Notes: generated from the letters alone by a model not told the origin. DNA of 64,000 nt from Lophius americanus (GCA_037951165.1 JBBDHG010000008.1:7036001-7100000), one strand, 5' to 3'. Shown: positions 12,601-24,750, numbered from the stretch's first letter. Program-made: numbers and translations.

Positions 12601-15600
12601 TGGAAGCGACTTGGTTGCGATTAAAGTTACGAGTCTACCTGGGTACGACATTACAAACTTTGCACACCAGGATTGGTGGATTTTATGCTCTTCTTTGCAG
12701 ATCTACTCAGACTCTGTCAGGGCCCCTCAAGCACATTCACAGTTATCCCTAAGCGTCTCCTGGGTTATCTTGGCTCTGAGCTTAGAGTCATTGTCCTGTT
12801 GGAAGATTAACCCAATCTGAGGTCCCGAGGGCTATAGACCAAGTTTTCATTATTGTTTATTGTTTAATTAGGATCCCAATAAGCTGCCAATTTAATGACC
12901 GCCAGTGTTTCGGGTATCCTTAAGAGAAGATATTACAACCAAATATGATACAGAGCATCATTAATGATAAATTCTAAAATATAAGAATTTAAAATAGTGA
13001 TATACAAAAGAATGAATATGACAAAAATTCATGCCCACGTTAAAGACTTAATAAAACAAACATTTTTTAACTAATTATGAATATTTGTAGATAAAAACAA
13101 AAGAAAGCAGCTGTTGATCGTTTGGTCATCCTCAACAGTTCTGTCAATCTTTTTTTAAATTTAGGTTGACTCTGTGCTAGCCTTGTGGATACTGTTATTC
13201 AATTTTCATATATATATATGTATAACTGCCATGTTTGTTCTGTATGGGTGTTGAAGAACAACCCTGGCTCCTCTGTTTTGTGCAACTTGAAGTTTGTGCA
13301 GCTCCCTCTGTGGTGCTGATGAACACATGATGGTACAATAATTTAGATTTGACAAAATAAGTGACAGCACTAGCTTGTTCAAAATTTCAAAAGGTATGTA
13401 TGTAACACATTTCCTAGTCATAGCAATATCTTTACCCATTTTAGCCACTAAATCATCAATATAAGCTGCCCATATCCAAAATATTGCCCAGTAATTTGGC
13501 TTGTCTCACTTTTTTTAAATGTAAGTCATCAATTGACAAAATTATTATTGCTTTTATTTATGATATTTTGATAGCTTGGGTATTGTTCTATCATACGATC
13601 TCTTCTGCCGAAAGTTCAGCCAGATTTGCAATTTCTTGTAGTACAGTCAATTGATCCCAGCGATAAGGCGATGGAAAATTAAAAAAAAAAACCTGGATAC
13701 AGACAGCTGGTATTTGCACCTGTTAGAAGATGTCATAAATGGCTGTCTCCAGCAAAGATAAATAAAATTGTATATATGATTTTTCTTTTTTTTTAAATAA
13801 CAGAGGGTCGGCCGCCTTTCCACATGCTGCCTGCTCCTTCTGGGAAGATAAATTTGATTATTTAATACCTTGGAAACAATTCTTTAGGACTATTTACAAA
13901 ACATCAACTGACACATTTTCTAGAATGTTCAAATTAAAGATTTTTTATAAAATTACTGCTACTAAAAAACAGCTAGACATATATAAAATAGAAAAAACAT
14001 CATTAAAAAAATCTGTTTCTGTTGAAAAGTGGGACGACAGGAAAGCATAAACACTTCTGTATTTTATTCCCATTGTTCTAAGTTTACTGTTACACTTAGT
14101 TTAAGTGCTCAAATTAATTAAGGATCCTAATTTTTTTTTTTTTTTTTTTTATTTATTTGTTTGGTGATTTATTTATTTGGTTAGCGTCATGTCTTTGTTT
14201 GTTAGTAGACTGTTTGCTCCTGTAAAACGTAATCTTTTTTAATTTTAGGAAATGGTATAACCTTCCTTCCAATTGTCTGGGAATACACTTTTTAACACTT
14301 AAATGAGAGGAAAGTGTTAAATGAAATAAGAAATGGGAATAGAATATGGTTTTGCTTCAACTCTGAGCAACCTTGTATATAGATTATCCCAATCCCTGAT
14401 GACTTTCCACACTCAATTTCAACATAATGGAACTTAAAAATTTGATTTCTTCCCGTACATTATTTTACTTGATATTGTTGTAAATGAGGCAGAACAGGGT
14501 TTAGCAGGAATCATGACATTCCTTAAGTTCTCCACTTTGTTTATGAAATAATTATTGAAGTAATTAGTAATTTCGTTTAGTGATGAAAACCCCTCCATGC
14601 CCTACATATGGTGCGACATTGTGAGAATTTCTACCCATGATTTTGTTTAATGTGCTCCAACAACTTCCTCTATCTTCGTGGCTTTGTTAATATTTTGTTG
14701 GAAATCCTTTTTTTTTTTAACTTTTTGTTCATCTTAACAGCCTTATTTCTCAAACTCCGGTGATAGTTTATATCTACTAATTTAACTTTATCTCTTTCAT
14801 GCATTCCGTTTTTTAGATTCGCATCCCGCTATGGTGCACATCTTATCCTAACTGTACTTTTCCTAAATGGTGCACGCTTCACCATGATTTTCATTCAGAT
14901 TGCCATAAGCCTAATGAGGTCTGAATATTGGTCATAACTTTTATACACCTTTGTCCTATGTACAGCTTGGATTTCACTCACAAAAAGCTCCTCAATAAAA
15001 TGTTTATATGATCTGCGGTACACTATCTTACATCCACCTTTAGGCAGCTTAGTTTTCCTTGTAACTCCCACCATAATGTGGTCACTAAAACCGTAAATAG
15101 CCTTTGAGCTGTGTTCAGAAACATTTGTGAAAATATGGTCCAAACAGGTCGATGTTGTGACTGACATAGTTGGATCAACTCTGGGTGGCTAAGTCATTAT
15201 TTGTTTTAAACCACATGCACTGGCCACAGAGTTAAACTTCTTCTGTAAATGGAAGTTCAGTGAAAGTCTTCATTTAAGTCACACAATATAAATATTTCTC
15301 TTTTTGCATCACAAACTGCATCAAACTTGTCACAGACCTCAACCGGGAATTGACTGGTGGCGCTGGGAGACCTATACAATCAACAAACTTAAGTCTTAGG
15401 GGTGGTACATAGATCTGTATCCATAATGCTTCAATATTGCGAGACATCAGATCATTTCTCAATTTGATTTGGATGTGTTCCTGGACATTAAAAGCTGCAC
15501 CACTCCCATTATCATTTCTATCCCTTGTAAATACCCTCTAACCCTCCAGCATTAGGTCAGTATCCGTAAAGGAAAAGTCCAGATGTGTTTGGGGCAAGGC

Positions 15601-18600
15601 TAGAATATGAATATTATTTGACTGCAGGATGTGATTTATCTCGTATTGTGCTTCGGAATAAAGATATTCAAGTGAATAAGGGTAAGATCTTTGAGTTGAG
15701 AAACTGATTGACCTGGGTGCATAAATTAAAACAAACAAAAATAAACGTAATGAAACGTAAAGCATTGACTGTAAATATGTTTTAAAGTGGTATATGAGCA
15801 TTTCTGTTTCTTCATTTATTGACCAGGTTGTTATATTTTAAGTGGGCTATATCTCTTCTCTCACATACAGCTTTCAGCTTTTACAGAACCTTTTCTCCTC
15901 TTCAGGACCGCCCGGAATTGTTTCCTTGTTTATTCTGGTTTTATTGTGCAGCCCTGCTAACAGCTTTCATGTTACCAGTATTTTATTCACCGCTAACCTA
16001 CGGTTTACATTTCTTTTTTTTATCTTTGTGTTTCCGTGTTTGTGTTTGCGTCTCTTTGAATCTTGCTGTTTTTAAAGCTTTGTCTGTCTCTCATATGGCT
16101 GTTTTTCCTTCTTTCACTGTTCTGCTGTTACAGCTGCTCATTCATGCTCTGAGTCAGGGATTCACATTTTACACTGTTTCATGTATGCTCTGTTGTCAAC
16201 AGACATGTGATACTCTGTCTTTCCTTCTTGTCCCTCAGCGTCGTCTTGGTGATGCAGCAAAAAAAGCCATTGGGAAGTTGACCACAAGGACGGTGAAAAA
16301 AGGAGACAAGGTAAACACTGAAAAACTATTATTTTATCTCCTCCCTGTCTCTCCATTCTGACATCGTTGTTTACAAACCTACCATGTGATAGCGGGTAGG
16401 CATTAGGACCGAGAGGTTTCAGATGTTTATGTCACTGACCTTCAGCCTGCAGATATAACAGTGACGGATGTCCACGAAGGACAGCGTTAATAGCATGATG
16501 GTTGTGAAAGATAAACCTGACAGAAAATATAAATCAGATCTGATGAGATTGTAGAGAGAGTTCAGAGGAATTTTGAAAAGGTCTATGATGAATTGTCTGA
16601 TTAGACCTGCAGGACACATTTACTCTAACCAGTTAGTACAGCGACCAGTAAATCATCTGACCAGTTAGGTAGTAGACTAACCATTTAGTGAAGGAGCAGC
16701 TAAGCGGAAACAAGGTTCATAACTCTTTTGTTTTGTTTCTGGGTTTTTTAAAACTGCATTTTTAAATTACACGCAAGGTAACCAGATACATCAAACAACC
16801 ACAGATGCAACTTTACCACAAAGATGCAAATTGACCGAAGAAAGGACACAAACAGACATCAACTACAAAGAAAAGCAAAAGGACCAGAGAGACGCGGATT
16901 GAACACATATATGAAAAATGAACCATTGAGTTTCACAGACACAGAGCTGTTCCTAACGATGACAAAGAGACAACAAACAACTACAGAGATGCAAAATGGC
17001 CCCCATCAGATGCAAATCAAACACACAGAGACACAGACAAACACAAGGCAAATCAAGATTACTACAGAGACATGTAAAGCAACGACAGACACACAAAACA
17101 ACCAACAAAGAAATGTAAATGACCACAGATATAAAAACTGACCAAGTCAACCTCAGAGACACTAAAAAAATGTGAGACTCAAAATGACCCCGGAGAAGAG
17201 CAAATCAACCTCAGGCGGATTCAGCCAAACACTGACTCAAAATTACCACAGACTCACAATGTTTTGGTTGTCTTATTGTTTCCTTGTTGTTCCCGTCTCT
17301 GAGGGTTGGAGACATTTAATGTGTCTTTTCATGTGTTGCAGGAAACTGATCCTGATTTTAACCACTGTGCAGTTTGCATAGAAGCATATCAGCTGAATGA
17401 TGTGGTTCGCATCCTACCCTGCAAGTGAGTCTCAAAACAAAAGCAGAGACTTAATTGTAATTCAGTCATTATTACTCTGTGCAGCGAGTTTCTCCAGTCA
17501 CCACTTTGACACAGATTGATCCAACTCTCTAGGGTCAGATTGACAGATTTTCAACGCTACATTCTCTCAGAGTAAAAAGAGCACAGGAGTTTGAAATCAA
17601 GCGGAACGTCCTCAGATGATTTGACCGTTTATTTATTTTCAGTCCTGTCCGGTGGTTAGGATTGTTTGACAATTGATTCTCATCAGGTGAAATATGTCTT
17701 CCAGACACGTCTTTCATAAAATTTGTGTGGATCCCTGGCTGAATGAACACTGCACCTGTCCTATGTGTAAACTGAATATCCTCAAAGCGCTCGGCATCAT
17801 GGTGAGTCCTCGCTGACTTAAACAACACAAGCAGACCATGTTTTCTGTACAACAACCTTTTTATATATCCTGTGTCATCTCTCCTTAGACCAGTCTTCCA
17901 TGTATGGACAGTGTGGTGTTGGATGTTGAGCGTTTGGGTGTCAGTCAGACATCCGGCAGCCAGAGGACTCCAATAGGTGACAGCAACCAGCCGTCCATCA
18001 GCCTGGAGCCACTCAGTCCTCCCCATCCTGAGGCCACACCCAGAACACCCGCTGACATCACCATCGCTGTGACCAGTAAGAGGGCAGCACCAAACCAAAC
18101 ACTCCACCACAATAAATCATATGTAAATCGACAGAAACCACAAGTAACAACTTAACCAACTCAGAGAACTTTCAGAGTTCTGATACAGCTGTCAGCACTC
18201 AAACTGCAAATTAACTATAGTGGCAGGCAAATTACATTATTTTAAAACACAACTTCACAATCGTCTTTATTCAGTGATGGATTAAATAGCACGCTGTTAT
18301 AGAGTTACATATTACTGTGATAAGGCACCTTCATGCTCTAAAGCTACTTAATACCTGACATATTGTTTCTAAAGCTTCTTATTACTGTCATGTATCAATT
18401 CCCATGGTAATAAAGCCTCTTACTACGGTGAAAGAGCAACCTCTCATTTTCATAAAGCTACTTAATACTGTCATATACAATCATCTCTTTGTTATAAAGC
18501 TATTTAATATAGTCATAAAGCAACCCCTCATTGTCATAAAGCTACTTAATACTGTCTTATAGAAACATCACACCAGTAAAAAGCCTTTTGATATTGTGAA

Positions 18601-18961
18601 CGAGCAGCTTCACAGTTATGAAGCAACGTAAAACAGTCACAGAGCAACTTCAGACTGTTTAAAACCTATTGAATACTATGATTGAGCAACTTAACTGTTT
18701 TAAAGCTACTTGATATTATCATAAACTAACTTTGCACTGTTAAGCTAATTAATGCTGTTAACACTATGAAGGAGAAACTTTAGCAACTGTAATTTGATAG
18801 TAATATATTATTTTATGTTTTAAATCCATGCTTTGTCTTTCTTGTCAGGTGGTGGTCACTTCTTTAATAGGAACTCGTTGTCACCTCGCAACATTGCTTG
18901 TGAGATGGAGCTTCCAGACATTCAGGCTTCGCTTGACCTCTACGATGACAACAAGTCCTGA
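5534..18961 (+). CDS. rnf130: rnf130, goliath-type RING-H2 E3 ubiquitin ligase (5' exon missing)
   Basis: Coding exons: 5534-5725, 7618-7868, 16239-16310, 17342-17424, 17705-17801, 17889-18075, 18849-18961 (TGA). All have AG/GT borders and compatible phases, giving about 331 codons. Exons 1-2 encode the lumenal protease-associated domain (LLQRGNCTFKEKI, then a GDTVAVMI segment) with N-glycosylation sequons. A membrane helix follows ([20 protein letters not shown]) with a basic stop-transfer. Then come the conserved RRLGDAAKKAI stretch and a complete RING-H2: CAVC, CKHVFH, CVDPW, CTCPMC. The family comprises endosomal or secretory-pathway membrane E3 ligases. PA domain and helix match human RNF130 more closely than I recall for RNF149 or RNF150. 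The first in-window exon starts in phase 1, so the signal peptide and N-terminal PA sequence lie upstream, outside the window. The C-terminus is a short hydrophilic form ending DLYDDNKS, not the hydrophobic tail I recall for canonical mammalian RNF130. Confidence 0.93.
5930..6245. repeat. degenerate TAGCTTAAC/CATAAAGACT repeat
   Basis: Repeated variants of TAGCTTAACTTAGC and TAAAGACTGGAAA in the intron after the first visible rnf130 exon. This matches a common teleost low-copy tandem repeat. 4740-5533 holds no other feature that I can see. Confidence 0.45.
7034..7499. mobile_element. hAT-like MITE in rnf130 intron
   Basis: Terminal inverted repeats GGGCTGCACAATTA (7037-7050) and TAATCGTGCAGCCC (7484-7497) flank 430 bases without a long ORF. 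The GGGCTGCACGATTA end is typical of abundant vertebrate hAT-derived MITEs. A related copy lies at about 62180-62735. Confidence 0.7.
8487..10910 (-). pseudogene. L2/CR1-like LINE relic (endonuclease + reverse transcriptase)
   Basis: Read on the - strand from 10910: endonuclease fragment (GLSDHLSLSLIPLYKP), then an FSDD-type RT box near 10340, further RT pieces, KFADDT near 9490, TKEMIVD-like sequence, and a C-terminal IIKDPTHPG-like end near 8940. The 3' UTR ends with GACAATAAAGCTCTATTC near 8487. In-frame stops, deletions and an AT microsatellite break it. The order of pieces may reflect two overlapping copies. The whole element lies in the 8.4-kb rnf130 intron 7869-16238. Confidence 0.75.
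9519..9735. repeat. (TA)n microsatellite with degenerate ATGTATAC flank
   Basis: About 85 bases of pure TA followed by 120 bases of ATAC/ATGT variants. It lies next to the FADD box of a LINE relic. Long ORFs in it are artefacts of the repeat. Confidence 0.95.
12130..12830 (-). mobile_element. Tc1/mariner-type relic split by a SINE
   Basis: AGAAAGTATTCAGACCTCTT, CACATTGACATAAGTATTCA and later CCTGGGTACGACATTACAA, TTCTTTGCAGATCTACTCAG and TCATTGTCCTGTTGGAAG match the widespread fish Tc1-like element with its transposase on the - strand. Positions 12346-12600 interrupt it. Confidence 0.65.
12346..12600 (+). mobile_element. tRNA-derived SINE inserted in Tc1 relic
   Basis: Pol III A-box-like TAGCTGGTAGAGTGG and B-box-like GGCGATTTGATCCC are spaced as in a tRNA, followed by a unique body and an AATAAAGG-type 3' end near 12582. 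The head is preceded by nested inverted repeats. It is not a functional tRNA. Confidence 0.65.
12840..15810 (-). pseudogene. non-LTR retrotransposon relic (endonuclease and RT pieces)
   Basis: From 15801 leftwards: endonuclease N-part (NNIHILALPQTHLD), central EALWIQIYVPP, catalytic-end SDHIMVG with KIVYRRSYKHF, a linker (DINYHRSLR region near 14770), RT debris, and a C-terminal LNYCTIMCSSAPQRELHKLQ segment near 13300. The 3' end sits near 12850 (AATTAGGATCCCAATAAGC in + orientation). Many stops and gaps. Clade not assigned. Confidence 0.75.
16790..17260. repeat. degenerate ACCACAGAGATGCAAA minisatellite
   Basis: Repeated ACCACAGAGATGCAAA / GACACAAACA variants of roughly 15-30 bp period in the rnf130 intron 16311-17341. 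It is a familiar teleost intronic repeat. ORFs here are low-complexity artefacts. Confidence 0.75.
17342..17801 (+). CDS. rnf130: rnf130 RING-H2 exon pair
   Basis: Two exons (17342-17424 and 17705-17801) together carry the whole catalytic RING. The first ends inside the lysine codon before HVFH (AA then gtgagt) and the second restores it. All eight zinc ligands are present (C-x2-C, C-x1-H-x2-H, C, C-x2-C), as is the proline of the final CPMC loop that normally contacts the E2. The ligase should therefore be active. Confidence 0.93.
18290..18780. repeat. degenerate ATAAAGCTACTTAATACTGTCAT minisatellite
   Basis: About ten diverged units of roughly 45-50 bp, each with TAAAGCTACTTAATACTGT and an AGCAACTTC module. 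Confined to the last rnf130 intron (18076-18848). Confidence 0.75.
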
Positions 18962-19319
18962 GGTTCATTGATGAAGCCTTCTCCACCTCCACCTGCTGAT
19001 GGACGGACAGATTTATATATATAAACAGGAAGTGTTAACAGTGTGTGTCCTGTTAGTTGAGGAGTGGAGGGGGGGTCGAAGAACAAAAACAGAAATGATT
19101 TTTAAACAACATATATTCCTTCGACTGAATATTGACACAGTCTGGATCCTGATCTCAGATTGACCCAATAGCTCCACACCCTCATGTTTTTATTTACTTC
19201 GGAAGAAGGAAAACTTTGGTAGACTCGGCGCTGGGAGTCGGGCCAAACTCCAGATTCAAGTGCGGCTCCGGAGCCAGAACCTTAACTAGGTTACTCTGAT
19301 TAATGTTGTGGATGAGTTG

Positions 19320-20000
19320 CAAGAGAAGTTTTTGGAAAAGTTTAATAGTCCCTAAAAGCGCTCTTCTTTCTTCATAGTTTCAGAATTCCTTAAGAAATGT
19401 CTTGGGTTTCTTCTTAAGGTTATGGGAATGGTCCCAAGATCTTAAAAATTATCCAGAGTTTTGGGAAAAGTTCCAACACAAGGATCTTTCAAGGACACAT
19501 CTTAAACATTTTCTTTAGATTTCTTAAGCGTGTCCTTGGATTTGAAAATACCCGAGTGCCTAAAAAGGTTCCTTTAAAAAAGTTTCATTAAGTTTGACAT
19601 CTTACGCAGTTCCCAGATTTTTTGGGGACTTCCTGGACATCTACCTGGATTCTGTTAGAAAGGTTCTGTGAAGCATTTTGGATTCTCAAGGAAAGGTTCT
19701 GACACATCCTATGACGTATCCTTGAATCTAGAGAAAGTTCCTGGCTTTCAAATAAAATTCACAATTAACCTACTTACCTCCTTGAAATGTTCCTGGAAGG
19801 GATTTCAGAAAAGGACCTTAAGTTTCTCTAAATATTCTCCAGGTCCTAAAAACATTCTGAAAGCGATCCAAAGGAGTTATAAAGGTTGCGTTCTCACAAA
19901 ACTTTGTTATTCTTATCAGTGTTATTTGCTGTTCTGCATTCAGTCAGGTGTATTTCAGAACATTTGGAAATCTGTTACCGAACTCTGATTTGCTGAGTGA
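19320..20000. repeat. degenerate TTCCTGG/AAAAGGTTC repeat field, part 1
   Basis: Irregular reiteration of AAAGGTTCC, TTCTTAAG and TCCTGG words every 25-40 bases after the rnf130 stop. It could lie in the 3' UTR or in intergenic DNA. 18962-19320 shows no feature beyond the start of the UTR. Confidence 0.55.
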
Positions 20001-20729
20001 AGATTCCATCATTAATATGGATCCGTCAGCGTTTGGAGTCTGGTTGAAGACCTGGACGCGGATCAGAACATTGCGACTATACATACTGACGGAGGTGGAG
20101 CTTCCCGTATCCTCTGTAGATACCCTGGAGGAAACAATCACATGTGGATTCCCTTGTAGCCAAAAAACTGTTAGAGGTAAAGGAGCAGTCCAATATTTCA
20201 CTTAACCTCCTGTTCTGTAACAAGTGGAGTTCCCAGGAAGCATCCTCAGTCCTCTGCTCATCTTATTAAACTTCAAAGAGATCTAACCGGACACTTCATC
20301 ATGCTTTAAAGACTCCTGGTCTCTTTTCCAGAGATCCTTTAATAGATGAAGACTGGAAGAACAGAAAGATCTTAGCCTTGATCCATGAAAAAAAAGCATT
20401 AAAGGGACAGTTTGCCCCAAAATAAAACTAACTATAATGGTATGTATCCATCGCTATTGTTTGTTGTGAGTATTTCAGTTAACGTTTGTAGAAATCTCTT
20501 AAACTTTTGGTGCTTAAAGCATCAAATAAAAGAAGATCCACAGTGTTGTCTCTCTTTGGAAATCATGACTCAGTATTTCTGGTGACTGAAAGAATGAGAT
20601 TGTGGATAAAAGTAGTTGAAATGATCTTCCTCTGTAGCGGAGCTGGGAACCCCTTCAGAGGGTTGAGGAGCTTTGCAGTAGTCACTGCTCCGTAATGTCA
20701 AAAGGGCTTGTTGATCATCTGTTTTGAAT

Positions 20730-20935
20730 TCTTCCAGGGAACTTGCCTCAAAGTTTTACAAGCATGTGAGAAAAGATCCCAGGGTACATTACATTACCCT
20801 GGGACCAGTCTAGATTACATACCTCATCTAGACTGGGACTGCCACAGGATCCCCAAGGGGAGTCTGGAATGGTTGCTGGGGGAAAGGATTTCTGAAAAAC
20901 CATGATTAGCCTGCAGCCATATTGATCGTGGAAAG
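20730..20935 (+). mobile_element. short interspersed repeat with two hairpins
   Basis: GATCCCCAAGGGGAGTCTGG, GGTTGCTGGGGGAAAGGATT and AGCCTGCAGCC resemble a common teleost retroelement tail. Two perfect inverted repeats lie side by side at 20777-20836. Confidence 0.45.
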
Positions 20936-22139
20936 GAACTATTTTCGCTCATGACCACCAGGCCAAAGGAAACGTGCGTCTTCTCATGAATGAGAGACGA
21001 GTTTGTGAAGCTAGTTGAGCTCGCTCTGCCAAGGATACCGTTGATGTTTGCACAACAACATATTCAATGTTACAGCGTAATGTACTGGATTGAAAACGTT
21101 CTGATATTGTTGGTAACATGTTCTATTATTATCTTGAGTAACACACTTGCGATTTGGGAAAGTGACATGGGTGATTTCCGAGCCGAAAGTGCAGTGTCAT
21201 GTAGATCCAAGCAGAACTTATTTTTTGCAGGAGCTTTTGGGGTGACCTGTCCGTTTAACAACCTACTATCTGAAGTATGTCTGATAGACTAGTCATTACT
21301 GCATTCTGTAGTCTGTGAGCCAATAAGAAGAGAAAATGCAGAGGCCAAAGATTATGACTTCAAACGGGAGAAGTTTAGGGTTTGGGATGAGCTCTTAAAG
21401 GGTCCCAGAATAGTTAATAGTCCCTTATGTTCATAGAAAACTCCCTAGGACATTCCTTGGTTACTGGAAAAGTCAAAAAAAATGTTAATGGTCACGGGAA
21501 CCGTCGTAAGTTATGAAGATAAAAACGATTGACGCTTTTAGAAAATTTTGGGGGCTTTTCACAAGAGTCTTAAGAGTTTCTAAAGTATTCCTAAAAAAGA
21601 TTTCTGAATATTTCTTTAAACTCAACCTAACCCAATTTTATTTGCTCGCAGACGTTCATTCTGTAGTCTGGTTTTGATGCAGAGATGACTATGGTTTCAT
21701 GCTCGCTCCATACTTATCAGTTGTTTTCAATTACAATTACGGCTCACGACTCAAGGATGTCTGCATTTTTACCCACATCTACTATTTAACTCTTAATTTG
21801 TCTTCGGGTTTGTTTACGTACAAATGTCATAAAGTAAGTGGAGGGAAACCTCATCAGTTTTGTGACATCTGCTCAAAGTCTAATAATAAAATCTCTGATG
21901 GAGTGATCAGACACATTGAGAACTGAAAAAAGAGTAACTAAGCTAAATGTATTTATTATATGTAAATAGGTTGATGTTTACTCATTGAAGCAAAATTTAA
22001 GTTTTTCTTTTTCAGCCTGCATATATGACAGAAGACAGTATCCGGAATCAGAACTAGGTTCTTCCAATAAAACAGAAGCTTGTGTCGATGTTGAGTTCCT
22101 TTACCTTCAAGCAACCTTTGTTTCAAGCAAAATGGTTCA

Positions 22140-22830
22140 TTAGGAATAAAATGATTTGATGCCAGGGAATCTTACTGAATGGAAAGTTCCAGAGATCATA
22201 AAGTGGTTCCTGGGTTTCAAGAAGGATTCAAGGTCTCTCTGGAAGGCTTTCAGAGTTCTAAATATGTTTTGAATAACATAACGTTTTAACTACAGTTCCC
22301 TCAGTTTCTTTAGTGCCTTGAAAACTTCCTGAATTATCTAGATGGTCATTGGAAAGGTTTTCAAAATTCTGGAAAGGTTCTAGGGTTCTCTTGAATGATA
22401 CTGGAACATTTCTTAAGGTGGTAAAGATGTTTAAGGTTCTTGGGAAAGGGCTTGTGGTACGTGATTTTCTAAAATGCTACTTGGACGCTTGAAACTTCCT
22501 GAATTCCTTAAATGGTTATAGGAAATGTCCGAAGATCTTAAAATTTTGAGTGGATTTATAGAAATATTCCAGCACTCTTTAAAGGAATCATGAAACCGGT
22601 ATAAAAAGTTTCTCTTCTAATATTCATGAAATTTGACATTGGCGTTAATTTTTCAATTCAACAACTCACACAAAAAATTACACTGAAGGAAAGAGAATTT
22701 AAACTAAGTTTCTCTGGTATTAAATGGAGTGCCAAGAAAGTTCCTTACAAAGAATTGTCCTTCTCTTCCTATAAAAGAACTCGGGGGGAGGTTCCTCGGC
22801 CCCTTAAAAGATCCCTGGGTATGTGAAACA
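22140..22830. repeat. degenerate TTCCTGG/AAAAGGTTC repeat field, part 2
   Basis: The same word family as 19320-20000 and 21390-21640 (GGTTCTTGGGAAAGG, TTCCTGAATT, TTCTGGAAAGGTTC). No coding signal. Confidence 0.5.
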
Positions 22831-23914
22831 CGTGAAACTTTGCTTTTCTGACAGGTCAACAAAGTTCCATTTTTTAGTTGCTGTTTGTTCCTGCATGTGT
22901 GAAGCAAGAGTGACTCGTCCGCTTCTTCTCTTCCTATTGGCTCACAGACCTAGTTGCCTGAATCTGAACCTGCTGAAATTATAGCTTCTTTTTATTGCAA
23001 TCAGGGGATTTATTTCCTGAAATGATGGACTGCTCCTTTAAAGAGTATTTAACAGCCTATGTAATAATCAGCTCCATTGACGGGGCTCAATATATAAACA
23101 GCATTATACAATCTATAACCTGATTGATTGATCGATATTATCTCTGAAGTGACCTGATGGAGTCTCGACTCGACGACTCATCTGTCTGTCAGTCTCTATG
23201 TCTCATGGTACTGATGATGATGATGGAGGAGGTTCACTGTGTCTATTACTGCCTCAGCATTAAATGTCATTATTGCCTTTAATTTGCCTGTGTCTCAGTT
23301 TATTTATCCACAAACACCCAAATATTTCCAATCACTCTATGTAACTGAAATGTGTAGCTCTTGGTCATCGAAACATTGCATAATCTGAAGGCACAAAGGC
23401 GTTAGGCTTAAATTCCTGATTATTTCTAGCTGTGCTTTAACAGAAAAGGGCTCCTTTAATTGGCTGCCTAGCTTTTGATGCCCGCAAAGCAGCAAAAAGC
23501 AATGAGAAGATAGAAAGGTGTTTACAGGTTCTCTTCCAATTGTAATGTAATGGGGAAATTGCCATTTACATGAATATGTGGATGTGGAATATACTGTAAC
23601 TCAACCAGAACTGCTTGTAAGATCATGTTAACTGTCTGAGTTTGGTTTTCTGACATTTTTCTCACTGTAGTGAAGAGGCCATTGTTTGCAGACCTGGACC
23701 TGCTGACGTGTCAGTGTCGATCAAATTTCTTGGATATTAATCCAGCCAGTTAGGAAAGAGGGCGATTGTGAATCAATTTCACCTGATTTGATAAAAAAAT
23801 TTAAGTTACAACAGTACAACCTACAAAAAAAGGATGGAGATGGTTTTGCGGATTGATTGTTACAGACTATTTCGCTCTCCTGATCCTCCCAGACGGATTT
23901 TTTCTCTATTTTTG

Positions 23915-24750
23915 TCTCTACTGGTAGCAGATGCGTTACCTGCAGCCTTTTCAGGTTGCACATGTAGTCCAGCTCTTCCATTGACATATGACAAATTCAT
24001 GCATTGTCACAATAAGGTTTGCTGTGTTTCCCTGAACAGTCTCAGGGGCATGGTGGAGATACCAGGAGAAGGGTCTTTACACGAGTAGAGCTGGACAGGC
24101 AAAAACCCAGCAGCAGGAGCGGTATCTGCTACTTTGTCAAAAGACGAAAAGGGCAGGTTCACACTGAGCACATGTAACAGATTTGAAAGAGTCTGGAGAC
24201 ACTGTTGAAACTTTCTGTTGCCAGCAACATCATCAAGCCTGACCAGTTTGATAGTGGGTCTTTTGAGGCATATCCTTGGAGGGTTGCCCAGACCTCCGTA
24301 TGTTAGCCAACGATACCCTGACAGCCGTTTGGCACTGGAATAAAATCCTCAGACCTGTTGTTAGACCTCACTCTGGTGCAGTGGACCCTGGGTTCCTCCT
24401 GGTGCAGGATGATGCCCCACCTGTGCAGGCAGTTCCTGGATGACTTGGGCATTCATGCTACTGACTGTCCCTCATGTTTCCTAGATGTGAATCCAATTGA
24501 GAACCATTGAAACAGTATGAATCGGTGCATCCAAAGCCACCAAGCAACGCCTCGGATTGTCCAGGAGCTCACTAATCCAAGTATTGAACGAAATCCCCCA
24601 GGACACCATGCTCTTCCTCTCATCAGGATCATGACAATGAGAATGACAATGTGCACAGAGGCATATGGAGGCCAAACACACTACTGAGCTACACTAGAAA
24701 TTGCCATGATGAAATTCACACAAGTTGGATCATCCTGTGATTTCAAGTTT
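23915..24750 (+). pseudogene. mariner-like transposase relic, copy 1
   Basis: Translated pieces include LANDTLTAVWHWNKILRP, SGAVDPGFLLVQDDAP and GIWRPNTLLS, the order found in an abundant fish Tc1/mariner transposase. The catalytic core carries deletions and stops. A second, shorter copy lies at 52700-52995. It sits in the intergenic region between rnf130 and tbc1d9b. Confidence 0.7.

Noticed and set aside
17535..18110. 191-codon - strand ORF
   Set aside because: It lies antisense across rnf130 RING and tail exons and the introns between them. No family resemblance and no splice context.
20990..21292. ORF with a hydrophobic stretch (ILLVTCSIIILSNTLAIW), considered as a missing rnf130 membrane-tail exon
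   Set aside because: The only nearby acceptor puts a stop codon immediately in frame with the 18075 donor, and the sequence does not match the family tail.
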